Below are positions 26,867 through 38,277 of a stretch of DNA of 64,000 nt, one piece after another. Made by a program: the position numbers and the translations under genes. Position 1 is the stretch's first letter, and each line of letters begins with the position of its first letter. The notes under the pieces are model-generated. The model saw only the letters and a list, made by a program, of their open reading frames with translations. It did not search any database and was not told the origin of the DNA. This DNA is from Ficedula albicollis (taxonomy: Eukaryota > Chordata > Aves > Passeriformes > Muscicapidae), in NCBI RefSeq assembly GCF_000247815.1, contig NC_021674.1:10142486-10206485 (forward strand), read 5' to 3'.

Positions 26867-27539
26867 TCCCTTTTCAAAGCTCCACTTAATAATATTCAGC
26901 AAAATCTGTATATGTTTTAAATTAAAACCAGCGGCTGAGTCCAACTGGTGTTCTGTGCTTGGAGCTAGTGACAGAAAGAACAAAGGTGACTTAGGTTACT
27001 GGATCTGAATTCTCTGGTCTGCTTAGGCCACTTTGTGCTGCCTACTGAAACTGCTGTAGATGCCCATCAGACAATTCACTGTGGAACCACAGTGTTGCCT
27101 CTTGTCTCAGCCTGTAGCACAACCAACAGGATATGGTGTATACAGAGGAGTTTTGACTATCCCCAAATGCTAGAGTTGGGGCTAGGAAAATTGAGGAGTA
27201 GTTAGGATGGTCCCTGCGGAAGGGAAAAAATCTTGATTTTTAAAATTTTTGTTTCTTTCTCACCTGTATATTCTCTGCAGTACTCAGAAACTCAGTGTAA
27301 TGGACAATTTTACCTTATAGTTTCCGTTCTGTCATGTTGAAATTAAGACTATTCTTGAAGAAGCTGTTCTTTTTCCTCCCAAACGACTCTCTTGTCTTCA
27401 TAGGCTCCTTTTTTTCAGTGCCATCCTCAATTTAGTAGAGAGGTGTTGAAATTTTACTCCTTTTGCTAGGGTTTTGACAGGCCTAATGTTATTTGGGTGT
27501 TTTGGAGCTCTGTTGTGAAAAACAGTGTCTCTCATATTT
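26867..27539. other. Non-coding, nothing recognised
   Basis: No exon or repeat identified. The right end could include further, unrecognisable sequence of the antisense CR1 that follows. Confidence 0.4.
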
Positions 27540-27910
27540 GCCTCCTGTGTCCCCTTCATGATTTTAAATTTGCTATGTCTTCTTTAGATAGCTATTTTCC
27601 ACCCTGAACATTACTGCCTTCCTACTCTGAGTGTCTCCTCCTGTGGTCTGGAACTGGTTTTCCTTCTTTGCTCCTTCTCTGTTCTGTTGGACTCTTTTCC
27701 TGGTGGGGGGCAATCAGAACTATCTGCAGTCCTCCAGACATGGATGTGTTGTGAGTTTGTCCTAATCACATTTTCTTGAGTTTATTGGCATTTAATTGTC
27801 CAGTCACCTAGTGCTGAACAAGTCCTTGTGGGCTTTGGGTGGGGTAGTCCTAATATTTGCCCTTATGTGCAGACAATGATATTTCTGTTAATCCTTCTAG
27901 GTTGACAGTG
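27540..27910 (-). mobile_element. Ancient CR1 LINE fragment, antisense
   Basis: Read on the minus strand, the blocks follow the order of the CR1 reverse-transcriptase C-terminal half. A CTAGGTGACTGGACAATTAA block near 27,797-27,816 corresponds to the conserved GDW region. A decayed counterpart of the region before the CAGTTCTGG motif lies at about 27,700-27,750, and the segment ending in CATGAAGGGG lies at about 27,550-27,560. Substitutions and deletions are heavy, so this is an old insertion compared with the sense CR1 fragments at 31 kb. No open frame remains. Boundaries are approximate. Confidence 0.55.
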
Positions 27911-30900
27911 AAGATAAAACAATGACTGTAAAAAGTTCCTTCATGTGAGTGTTTGTCATTCCTGTTAATTGATGCTAAGGTTGTCCTACTAGGGGTCTTA
28001 GCTTAAGCCTCAGGTACAATGATGTCAGTGATTGCTTACTGACATCAATGCCATATTAGGCTGTGGTGGTTTTTTTCTTTTCCTTTAATTCGGCAATGGA
28101 AATCTTCATTCTCCCGACTTCTCTGTTTTTCCGCTGACATCCTAGCTCTAGGATCATCTCTGGCATTCAGCTTACACATGACTGATCAAACATCAAGGAA
28201 ATGAAACAGTAATTCCTCTTGCTCATTTTTGGGGTTGGGACTAGCTGTGACTGAAGCTGGCTTGAATTCAGTAAGATTTTTGCTGTGATCCAGATCAGTA
28301 GAATAGATGAAATCTTGGTCTGAGTTTTTTTTTTCAGTTCAAGTTTATTTCTCCAGCAGGGATAAACCCCTTAAGTTCTCTGCTTGATCCTCTCTAGCCA
28401 TCTCCATTTGAGTGCCTGATGTCTCTCCAATGTTATTACTGCCTCTCTCCTCTCCCTGAAATGCTGGCTTCTCTCTCTGTCTGCTGTGCTGTATTCAACT
28501 GGACTACAAGTAGTGAAAGAGGGCAGCAGAGATCCTTTTTAATCGTGTATCTGCCTCAGCTACGAAAAGGAGAGCTCCTAAGGCAGAGAAGTATTTGTAG
28601 CAGCCTGGTGCAGAGCTGGGGATGATGCCAGTGGAATTCCAAGGGAGGAAGCATGGGGATGGAGAACAATGCAGCACAAGGCAGAGATGCTCATGTGTGA
28701 AGCCATGCCAGCACAAAGTGAGATCAGTCCTGAATAAAGGAAAGGTCTGAGAATTGTAGTGATGATAGAGCAAATGGGATGCAGCCCCAGAATGCTAGAA
28801 ACATTCAGGTCTAAATGTGTGTACCTATTCTACAGGCGTGCCATGCCAAACTGAGAACTGAAAATGATGTTCAGTGATCTTTTCCAACCCAAAAGATGCT
28901 CTGAATGTGAAGGTAAGGATGACCTAAAAGAGAGGGAAGTGTGATTAATACTAGAAAGAAAGCAGTGAATCCCTTGACTCATTTTCAGGGGGTTCTCCTC
29001 CAATTCCATGGAATGCAGAATCCATTAAAAATTGGCCTGGAGGGTGTCCCTCCTGTGTGTATGGAGTTACAGCAATCTGGGTAGAATGGTTGGATGCCTT
29101 CCTGTGGCATGTTTGCCCGGTCCATTCTGAGGTGCAACCAGTGATGGAGGTTATGTAGCTGGTCTTTCTTTTGTGGCCATTCTTTATGGTGCTTTGTGGT
29201 GTTTGCTGTAGTCTTTACTTTTAGTAGATGTGTCTTGAACCTCCCAGAAACTTCGTCCTATTGCTGCCCAGATCCATCCACTCTTGAAGAGGATGCAGAG
29301 TTCCTGTGAAGCCCTACTGACACTTCAGAGAGCAGGGGGGTTGTTCTGTGTGTTTTGTAGGCTGCAGACCCTGTTTATCTCTTCTAGCATTATGTTTTCT
29401 CTTTTCTTGCCTGAAGAGCCATGTTGACTCCGGTCCAGTAACCCCTAAACATGTTTCTGGAGAACTGCTGTTTAGCCACATGCTTCCTGTCTTTGAGCAG
29501 TTAAAACTCCAACATAACTTTTTACTAGTCCTAGTTTAATTTTGCCCTGTTTTTTTCTGTCTGTTTCTGTGATTTATCCAAAGCATTTGAATCCTCTCCG
29601 TCCAGCTCTCTGCTACTGTAAAATGGGCTATACTTTGTAAAAATGTATTTTTGCCCTCCCTTGATTTTAAACTGGAATGTCAAATCATAATTATTATTCT
29701 TATACCATGAGCAGCTGACATGCATTGTTCTGCATGTCCCATTGTCCATGTAACCTTAAAGGAAATTTTTTGCTCTTTGTTGGTGGCTTTACCTCTTCCT
29801 GCAGGAAATAAACCTGGAATTTCAGGGCTAGAGGGCAATTTTTCACATTTAAGCTGTCTTGCCTAATTTGCTGTTTTATTTGTTTCTAAGTCAGATCATA
29901 ATGACATTGTGGCATTTTTCATTAAGGGTGTATCTTCCTGTCAGAAAATTCATATGACAGTGAAAAGTGACTCCCAAGAAAACTTCATCCCTTGACCCTT
30001 TACTGTCTTTCTCAGACCTTTTTGAGTTTAGAGATTTACTTCACCTTCATTCTCCTCCTGTTCTTCTTTCTAGCAATGTCAATACTTTCTGTGAGATCTT
30101 CATGGCAGAGGTACTCCTTGCAAGTTTCTGGTTGAGCACCAAAAAATATTTAAGTAATATGACACAAGAGCCAGTGCATTCTGGAGGAATCATTGCACAT
30201 CTCACTTGGAAGTTAAGGGCAGCAGGCCCCAAACATCTCAGTTCCCAAGAAGGGCACAGACTTGCTGTGCTGGAGAACTGTAATAGAGACAAGAAAATGA
30301 GAGGATACAGGCAGCCTAGACAAGATTTACAGAGTGTTGTAGAAATAAATACACTGCCAACAGCTTGTCACATGCTCCATTCACGCATTTACTGAACTCT
30401 GCAGAAATAGATGTGTTTAATCAAAGAACTGGAACTTTTTAAGATCTGTTGGCAAGCGCACCTCTGCCAGATTTGTTTTCTGGACATAAAGCTACGTCTG
30501 TAGCAGGGTGGAAAATATTCCTTGATTCAAAGATTTACAACAAGAATGACTTTACCAGTCAGGTAGATATTACACCACATTTTCACATGCATAATCCAAA
30601 GATTTTGTGTCTGAAAATGAAACTTCTAAACTTTGTTTCTGAAAATTTGTGGGCGTTACAAATAACCTATTTGGCATAGAGATGTTTAGTCCTACTGTAT
30701 CTCTTTCTCCCTAGATAGTTTAACCCAAAGGTGAGGAATTATTTTTGTGGAATAGTGCTTTTAAATGAGAGTGGATGATTTGTAGTGCATGAAAATACGA
30801 TAATTCTCATTATTGTCTTTCCTTTATTTTTATATTCAGTATCTCCCACATCTCTCTGCAGCAGCTCTGATGACCAAAGGCCTAAATTCTGGTTGCTGTG

Positions 30901-31067
30901 GACTTGGTGCTAACTTTCAATGATGAAAATAGGCTCAGGTCCAAAAGTCCTATGTGAATATTTGCAATTCCTGTTAACCTCAGCTGGGTGTAGCATGCAT
31001 TATAATAACTTCTGGGACCTTTACCATCTTTTCTACTAAATTGCTTACCTATAATCTGGTCTGGTAA
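27911..31067. other. Non-coding stretch with possible old repeat remnants
   Basis: No gene supported. A 142-codon plus-strand frame at 29,967-30,395 and its antisense shadow have no recognised domain. Apart from a possible CR1 3' relic at about 28,871-28,912, no family can be assigned. Confidence 0.4.
28871..28912 (+). mobile_element. Possible CR1 3'-end relic
   Basis: TCAGTGATCTTTTCCAACCC followed by AAAAGATGCTCTGAATG is reminiscent of the final CR1 bases (TTCCAACC..ATTCTATG). It is short and decayed. Confidence 0.25.
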
Positions 31068-31772
31068 GAGGTGTTTCCCAGGGCTCAGTATTGGGCTCAG
31101 TCCTGCTTAATATCTTTTATCAATGATCAGGATGGGGGGATTGAGAGCAGCCTCAGTAAATTTGTGGGTGACACCCAGTTTGGTGGGAGTGCTGATTTGC
31201 TGGAGGGTAGGAAGGCTCTGCAGAGGGACCTGGACAGGCTGGATCCATGGGCTTAGGCCAGCTGTAGGAGGTTCAACAAGGCCAGGTGCCAGGTCCTGCA
31301 CTTTGGCCTCAACAACCCCCTGCAGCACCACAGGCTGGGGCAGAGTGGCTGGAGAGGGGCCCACGGAAAAGGAGCTGGAGGTGCTGGATGGGAGCAGACT
31401 GGACATGAGCCAGGTGTGCTCAGGCTTCCGATCTAGGGAGCCAGGAAGGCCAATGGCAGCTGGCCTGTGTCTGGAATAGTGTGGCCAGCAGGGCAGCGAT
31501 TCTTCCCCTGTACTCAGCACTGGTGAGGCCACATGTCCAGTTCTGGACCCCTCTACCTCTAAATTCAGGAAGGACACCGAGGGGCTGGAGTGAGTCCAGA
31601 GGGCAACAGAACTGCTGAAGGTGTGGAGCACAAGTCCTGTGAGGAGCAGCTGAGGGAGCTGGGGGGGTTTAACCTGGAGAAAAGGAGGCTCAGAGGTGAC
31701 CTCACCACTCTTTACAGCTCCCCGGCAGGAGGGTGAGTCCAGGCGGGGCCGGGCTCTCCCCCTAGGCAGGCA
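31068..31772 (+). mobile_element. CR1 LINE fragment, RT C-terminal part
   Basis: Sense-strand CR1 sequence begins near GTGTTTCCCAGGGCTCAGTA and includes the DNA for the RT catalytic region, followed by the downstream ORF2 sequence up to GAGAAAAGGAGGCTC (31,676-31,690). In CR1 and related LINE reverse transcriptases the catalytic motif has two adjacent aspartates; here the frame reads FVGD, so one aspartate is lost. The frame is also broken by an extra T near 31,115 and by later stops. The 5' end is truncated, as is usual for CR1, and the copy stops around 31,772 where a second CR1 fragment begins. It is inactive. Confidence 0.9.
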
Positions 31773-31811
31773 GTGCTGGATTCTGTGGGTAGAATTGCCT
31801 GGTTAAGGTTC

Positions 31812-31893
31812 GTGCTGTGTCCAGTTCTGGGCCCCTCAATTCAAGTAGGAAGTGCTGGAGTTAATCCAGAGAAGGGCAACAAGGCTGGTGAAG
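31812..31893. repeat. 82-bp direct repeat, left of N gap
   Basis: Identical to 32,205-32,286 (constant offset 393), ending exactly where the Ns begin. It lies within CR1 sequence. Confidence 0.9.
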
Positions 31894-32140
31894 NNNNNNN
31901 NNNNNNNNNNNNNNNNNNNNNNNNNNNNNNNNNNNNNNNNNNNNNNNNNNNNNNNNNNNNNNNNNNNNNNNNNNNNNNNNNNNNNNNNNNNNNNNNNNNN
32001 NNNNNNNNNNNNNNNNNNNNNNNNNNNNNNNNNNNNNNNNNNNNNNNNNNNNNNNNNNNNNNNNNNNNNNNNNNNNNNNNNNNNNNNNNNNNNNNNNNNN
32101 NNNNNNNNNNNNNNNNNNNNNNNNNNNNNNNNNNNNNNNN
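31894..32140. other. Assembly gap of 247 N
   Basis: All bases are N. The length may be an estimate. Translated frames crossing it consist mostly of unknown residues and are not genes. Confidence 0.99.
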
Positions 32141-32204
32141 ATCTGGAGTAAAGTGGCCAACAGGACCACAGAAATCTTTCTTTCCCTTTAGTTGGCACTG
32201 GTGA

Positions 32205-32286
32205 GTGCTGTGTCCAGTTCTGGGCCCCTCAATTCAAGTAGGAAGTGCTGGAGTTAATCCAGAGAAGGGCAACAAGGCTGGTGAAG
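32205..32286. repeat. 82-bp direct repeat, right of N gap
   Basis: Exact copy of the 82 bp that end at the left edge of the gap. Confidence 0.9.
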
Positions 32287-32676
32287 GAACGGCTGAGGGA
32301 GCTAGGGGTGTTTAGTCTGGGGAAAAGGTGGCCCAGGGGTCACCTCATCAGTCTCTACAGCTCCCTGAAAGGAGGTTGTAGCCAGGCAGAGGTTCGGCTC
32401 TTCTCCCAGGCAACCAGTGACAGAACAAGAGGACAGAGTCTTGAACTGCTTCAAGGTGGGGTTCCAACAGGACATCAGGACAAATTGTTTCACAAGAAAG
32501 GTATTTTAAACATTGAATGGGCTGCCCAGGGTATTAATGGAATCACTGTCCCTGGAAGTGTTCAAGAAATGTCTGTATGTGACAGTGCCATGGTCTAGTT
32601 GATGAGATGGTGATCAGAGGTTGGACTTGATGATCTCAAACGTCTTTTCCAGCCTCAGTTACTCTGTGGTTCTGTG

Positions 32677-35600
32677 CAATTGCTCCTTATTGGATGTTAA
32701 TATCCTCTGATCCTTTTTACTGGGTATTGTTCACCATCTATTATCTTTCTCCAGCTTTTCGCTTTCTGTCCCTGTATTTTCACATTTAAAGATAAACTAA
32801 GTGATGGTAAGCATCTCCACGGCCATACCAACAAAATAATAACTACTGTACTTCTTCAGACTGAAGGTTCAGCAAATCCATAGTCCTGTTCCTGTTGACA
32901 GCTGTAAATGTATGCTTGGAGAAGATTAAATGTGTAAGTGTTAAGATTAATATGTCCTTACCAATACTCTCCTAATCCTCTAGTACTTTCCAATCAGAGG
33001 ATTTCCTGATCAATGTGTGAAGTTTCCACAAGGAGTTTTCATCTTGAACCACTGAAAATATCATGTAGCCCCACCATCTTTTGCTAAGGAGTTCTCCAGG
33101 TGGCACTTCATACAAAAGAGGTGTTAGACCTCCTTTGGTTTGTTTTGAATTTTGTTTCCACAAGCTTTATTTGATGATCCTTTGCTCTAGTATTGGAAGA
33201 TTTTGTCCTCTTAAGATTATGTGCAGTTGTTTAGGCTCTTACCACACCCAAAATAATTTCTCTTGCCAGATTGAAGTGTCACAGCCTGTTTTGTTTTGCA
33301 CAGAAATATTGTTCAATGTGCAAGTGTGTGTGGATGAAACGTAGCTTTCTGCCTCTGGTGAATAGCAGATGACTGAGCCGTGTATGAAGGCTGTTGCAAA
33401 GGAGGTGGCTGAATCCAAGTTTCATTAATTTTCATGCGTGTCCACTCCAAGCAGCTAGTTTCTGGAATTAGTGAAGTGTTTCTTGTTCTTTCCCTCAACA
33501 CCATCATAGGGCTGATTGTTGACCTGTTCTCCTGCAATGAAGCTGAGTATTTTGTTTTTGTTGTGCTCCTGCTCTGAGCTGGCATAGAAGAATGAATTGT
33601 GGACAGTCAGCTCTCAGGCAGATATAAATCTGCACAGCCCTGTTGATTACAGAAAAGCAGCACAGCTGGGTTAGCCAAGTCTTTTGATGTGTATGGGAAC
33701 TGCTTAGTTTCCTATCATAAAAGTGGTTAAGTGCCTGACTTCAAGCATCTTCCAAAGAACAGTGCTGAAAAGGAGTTGCTGCGATAAACCTTCTCCACAA
33801 TACTATATTCCTCCTCTGATGTTTCAGTATATGCAGTAGTCAAAATGTTTGCACATGGGTTATTATTATTATAACCCCCAGTGAACTTGTCTCCCCAGCA
33901 GGAGCTCAGATATACAAGATAAAGTTAATTGGGCTCCCTTTCAAATGGAGAATTTAGACCTCCTTCCGGCTTTTCAGGTAAAGGAACGTGTTTTGGACTG
34001 TTGTTATCTCTCCCTTCTCCCTTGAGCTATGCTAAGTCAAATACTGTAAGCTGATAAACATTATTCTAACATTGGTAACACTTGTATAAACTCTAGTGCT
34101 GTTCCCTTCTTAACACCTCCCACTTCCTTGCATCCGTGTAAATTCTTTGCCCCAGCATGGTGCACAAAGGTCCGATACGGATCGTGTAACACACCCAATA
34201 CAATGAACGCTTTCTTTCCATCTTTGCTGGACTCTGGAACTCTTTTGCTTTCCTTCTGTTCAGCACTGAAGCCCAGGCCAGCTTGCCAGTGATTTATTGG
34301 GTATTCAGGGTTTCCAGTGATTTACATTTTCCATCTTCCCTTGAAGGCATTCGTGCTGCTTCAGGAGGATGTGGTGTTTGGCTTTAATGTAAAATATTCT
34401 TTGCAGTGATTTTACTTCTGAATTCAATAGTCTTACCTTCTTTGTAGGAGTTTTAAAAACAGTACTACTAGCTGGATTTGGGCTTGAGAAAGAATAAAAG
34501 AAAGTTTCTATTTGCAAGTATATCAAAAATGTAATGGTTTTAGTTTGGTTTTTCTTTGCTCTGGAAAGAGAGAAAGAAATCTTGATTTGACAGACCCAAA
34601 TGAATTCATTTGAAGTGTAAAATTAATTCCATCTTTTCATAGGTATTCATCTAATTGGAAGGTGCTCTTTCAGCTCTGCTCAAGGTCTAGGCAACAAGTT
34701 GAACTCTTCCATACATAATCACTAGTGAAGGCTCAGCCTTTGTATTTGGTAGCATTTCTGGGAATATTTGTGAAGACTATGCATCCTTTGGTTAAAAAGT
34801 AAGATCAGACCATTCCTTTCTCTCCCCCTGACCCTTTTAATTTCCAAGTTAGTTGAATAAAAGTTGCCAATTAGTCTTTGGTTCAGGGAACCTGATGATA
34901 CTTGTTTTAAGGGATTTACCACAACTTCTGAGTGTTGTCTTTCATCTTGTCTGATGCTTCAGGCAGTGAACTGCCACAAGTAAACTCCCCGCCCTAAGAA
35001 GTACTACCTTCCTAGGAACATAAATTAGAGCTTCCTCCTGCAGCAATTAAAATCATTTTGGTTTTCCAGATAGCTGTGAGTCTACAGGGCACATGTCCCC
35101 TTTGTCTGGAAGGTCCAGCTGACTCCAGCATTTTTATCTGCTGGTGAAGTAAGGTGGGCTGTGGGATACGTGGCAGGCTGTGCTTCCCTTTCCCTTCTGC
35201 TGAGGTCTGTCTTGCCTACTGCATGCACAGTAGGAGAATGATTTGTACATCCCCTGAAAGCATAGGAGACCAAAATGGCAGCTACAGCATAAGGTTTCGA
35301 CCCTCCCAAGATGCTGGCAGCCTCATGGAACTGGCTGTCCTCCCAGGCTTTCTCCCTTTGTGCCTGAAGTCTCCCAAGTGCAAATTGGTTGGGCTCTGCT
35401 CCAGAAACAAATTACAAAGAAGTTACATCTTTCAGGTGTGACGAGTACTGCCATGGGTAAGACTGTAAGGCCAAGTTAGCTGCTGGAGAGCCTCATCCTG
35501 CAGTCCAGAGTGGTTCAGGGTTTTTTTTTTCTGTTGTACTGCTGATGGACTAGTGAACATGGAGTAGAGGGGGTAGCAGGAGAATGAATAAAGGGAGAAG

Positions 35601-38033
35601 GTGGAAGTTAGTATCATGGAGTAGTGCTGTTCCACAGTAGCACTTGCTTTTAGTGTGAATCCAACAGCAGTGAAATGAAACCACAGGAGAACGTGATTCT
35701 TCCTCTGTGATCGTTTACCTGCTGCAATTCCACTGGCTTTCTCCAGCCTCATGGCTCAAGCAAATGAAAGTATCTCTTAGAGTGTAATGTCAGTTTGTTT
35801 TATTTAGCTCTAACATCCTTGGGCCCAAAGTGAATATCTAAAATCCATCAGACAGGATCACTTGTAATATCTTTGAATAAAGCTGTTGAACTTAAGCTCC
35901 TGTAAAACCTATACAGCAGTTTGTCTTTCTTTTAATATCATTGTTGCATGCTATAATTTTAATTGCAATATTCCTTCTTGTGAGGCTTTTAAGGATTACT
36001 TCTTGAAAGGTGTTGGAAAGGTGAGAATGACAATTAAATCTTATCCCAAGTGTAATTTTATGGTTATATTGTACTATTCCCCAGAAGTATGGGTTTGAAA
36101 TTGTTGTCGGCTGTGAGCGAATCTCTGGGGCATAACTGAGAAGAAAGTGCTAAAACATGACTCTTTAGCCCAATTATTTTAATGTCTGCATTGGAATGAA
36201 TTTTCAGCTTCTGGAACTTCTTTGATCATTTCACTAGTGTCATTAAGTAATTATAGTAAAAGAAATAGTCCTACCCTTAAATATGCTATGTTTGTCACAA
36301 ATTGTTGCAAACTAGAGAGCTGAAAGGATTCTGTCTGAATTCCTACAACCAAAACTGCGTGTGTGCTCAAATGCAGACTTGCACAAACATTTGAAATGTC
36401 CCATGCAGTGACTTCGGTCCTGAGCATGACTTATTCTTTCTTGGTGCTCCTGTTAGAATTATTTTCTTTTCCAGTCAAGATTATTCTCAGCTATCCCAGA
36501 AGAGAAATGAAAATTCAGTTTCATGGTTATTGAAATTATTTGCAAGTGTGGATGAAATTCAAATGTTAGTTTGGGCTGAGTAAAAGGATGAAATCTCAGG
36601 AAAGTATAAAGGAAATGTTTTAATATTTATCTAAAGGAAATTTTCCTTTCTTTTAATAACATTTTTCATTCTTAAAGAATATATATATTTTTAAAATACT
36701 TTTGGTGCAATATGACACTTTCATTCTACCCCCAAAGATTTTCTTATTTATTCATTTTTGCTGAGAAAAATTTGGTTTCTGGTCATCCTGAGCCTATGCA
36801 TTTTAAAATTTTCTTTCATATTCATGTAGCTGTAGTTAAATCTGCAAGGTTAGATCATGGGGATAATTGAATGAAAGGGAGAGTCGTAGGACATTGCCTC
36901 TGCAGAAGCTTCTCACAGCATGGAGCTTCCTTCAGATAAAGCAGTTTGTTAGCTCATGCCTGCAACCAGCTGGACCTTGAGCCAAATCTACCTTGGAGTC
37001 CATCCACCCCGTGGTCCTGACAGTGTCACTCCTTTGTGGGTGACCTCTCCAAACTGGAGTCAACACTCACGACCAAGCCCGAGCTTTGTCTGTGTGCAAT
37101 CTGCAGGGGCAGCTTAAAAGCTGAGGTTAAAAGGATGACTGAGCCCAGCAAATGCATCTGCAGGTCTTGAGCAGAATGAGACTTTTGTAGAGGGATTGCC
37201 AACAGGAGATCCTCTGTCTTTCTGGGAAGGAACTGTCCAGGAACTAGCAAATATGGGTGGTAAATCTCAGATCCTGATCCTAGAAATGATCAGACCTTAC
37301 CGGTTTCAAAGCTTACTGGTCTGTCAGAACTTACTGGTTTCAGACTCAGCCCTGGGTGCCATTCCTCTGAGTGCAGGAGGAAACTTTGCATTTTGGAATG
37401 ATTCTGGTTGCACACTTTGGAAGGGTGTAGTGTATGTACCTGCCTGTGAGCTCGGCCTGAACAGGTCCCAGGTAGAAGTACATTTGGAGAGGCAAAACCC
37501 CAGGAATTATTCCTGCACTGCTAAGCATGATATGCACAAAGAACAGGAAACAAACGGAATATTTCTTTAATAATATTTAAGCCTGCTTAAAATTACATTT
37601 TCATCAAAAGCTCATGTGGAATGTAATTTATTCTAACTTTTTTCCACTTCTTTGTATTTTACACAGTTCCAAGATTATACTTACTGTCAAAGTGCTTTAC
37701 AAATTGAGGGGGTTTTAAATTATCTTTTCTAAAGGGATTTTTGAAATTTTGTGTGGCTAACTCATATTTTTAAAAATTTCCTAATAAAATCTAGGTCTAG
37801 ACAGAGGTTGACTTTATGTAAGTCAGGCCATATTTCTTTTTCTCCCATTGCAATCTCACAATTGAATGACTTCTTCCTGACATTAACGGGAGTTATACAT
37901 AATAAGGAGAAAAGAGCACATTCCCACCCTTTTGCTTTAAAATGTATCCAGGAGATAATATGAAAGGCTTTACAGTCCTAATGATTTTTTCCCCCTAATG
38001 TTTATTTTAAAAAGTGTTCCTCTGCAGGGGGTT
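32677..38033. other. Long non-coding stretch, little recognised
   Basis: No gene supported. Frames of up to about 124 codons (37,196-37,570) lack recognised domains. A possible decayed amniote repeat lies at 33,618-33,650. An ATATATAT run is present near 36,680. Confidence 0.45.
33618..33650. repeat. Possible decayed amniote interspersed repeat
   Basis: GCAGATATAAATCTGCACAG followed by CCCTGTTGATTAC resembles the TATAAATCAGCATAGCTCC type of palindromic repeat common in turtles, crocodilians and birds. Only one arm is visible, so this is weak. Confidence 0.25.
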
Positions 38034-38093
38034 GATCCAAAGCCCATTGAAGTCAGTGGGAATTTTTCCATAGAATTCAATGAAGTTTGGATC
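38034..38093. repeat. Palindromic ancient amniote repeat
   Basis: The left arm GATCCAAAGCCCATTGAA (38,034-38,051) pairs with the right arm TTCAATGAAGTTTGGATC (38,076-38,093), with about 15 of 18 positions complementary and a 24-base spacer. This arm sequence belongs to a short palindromic element that I recognise as frequent in turtle, crocodilian and bird genomes. It is probably a non-autonomous DNA-transposon relic. Confidence 0.6.
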
Positions 38094-38198
38094 TGGTCCT
38101 TAGATAGCTCCGGGAGGTAGCCTGCTCATTTTTTGCAGCTGTCCTTGGGGGTGTTGGAGGAGAACTGCTGCACTGGCAAGTCCATTCAGTGTGGAGCA

Positions 38199-38277
38199 TG
38201 CTATTGATTATAAAGCATAGCTCCTGCAAAATTTCAGCTGGAAGGGAGTGGGAGGTTCCACATGATAATCAATAGCA
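38199..38277. repeat. Inverted repeat with 13-bp arms
   Basis: TGCTATTGATTAT (38,199-38,211) is exactly complementary to ATAATCAATAGCA (38,265-38,277), with a 53-base spacer. Possible origins are a decayed transposon, a structured RNA or chance. Confidence 0.6.

Larger units (their letters stand above)
31795..32676 (+). mobile_element. CR1 LINE fragment with 3' end, interrupted by N gap
   Basis: A second sense CR1 fragment. The left part (to 31,893) and the right part (from about 32,191) both contain the block from CCAGTTCTGGGCCCCTCAAT to AACAAGGCTGGTGAAG. The right part continues through [14 protein letters not shown] coding sequence, the 3' UTR (GGTTGGACTTGATGATC) and the terminal TCTGTGGTTCTGTG. 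Relative to other CR1 copies, a few codons are missing between GGTGAAG and GAACGGCTGAGG. The copy is pseudogenic and lacks the upstream RT domain. The duplicated block around the gap suggests an unresolved assembly overlap. Confidence 0.85.

Noticed and set aside
31107..31631. 174-codon minus-strand frame
   Set aside because: It is the antisense shadow of a sense CR1 fragment.
31773..32204. Frames of about 100-143 codons on both strands
   Set aside because: They cross the N gap; unknown residues conceal stops and most of the remainder is CR1.
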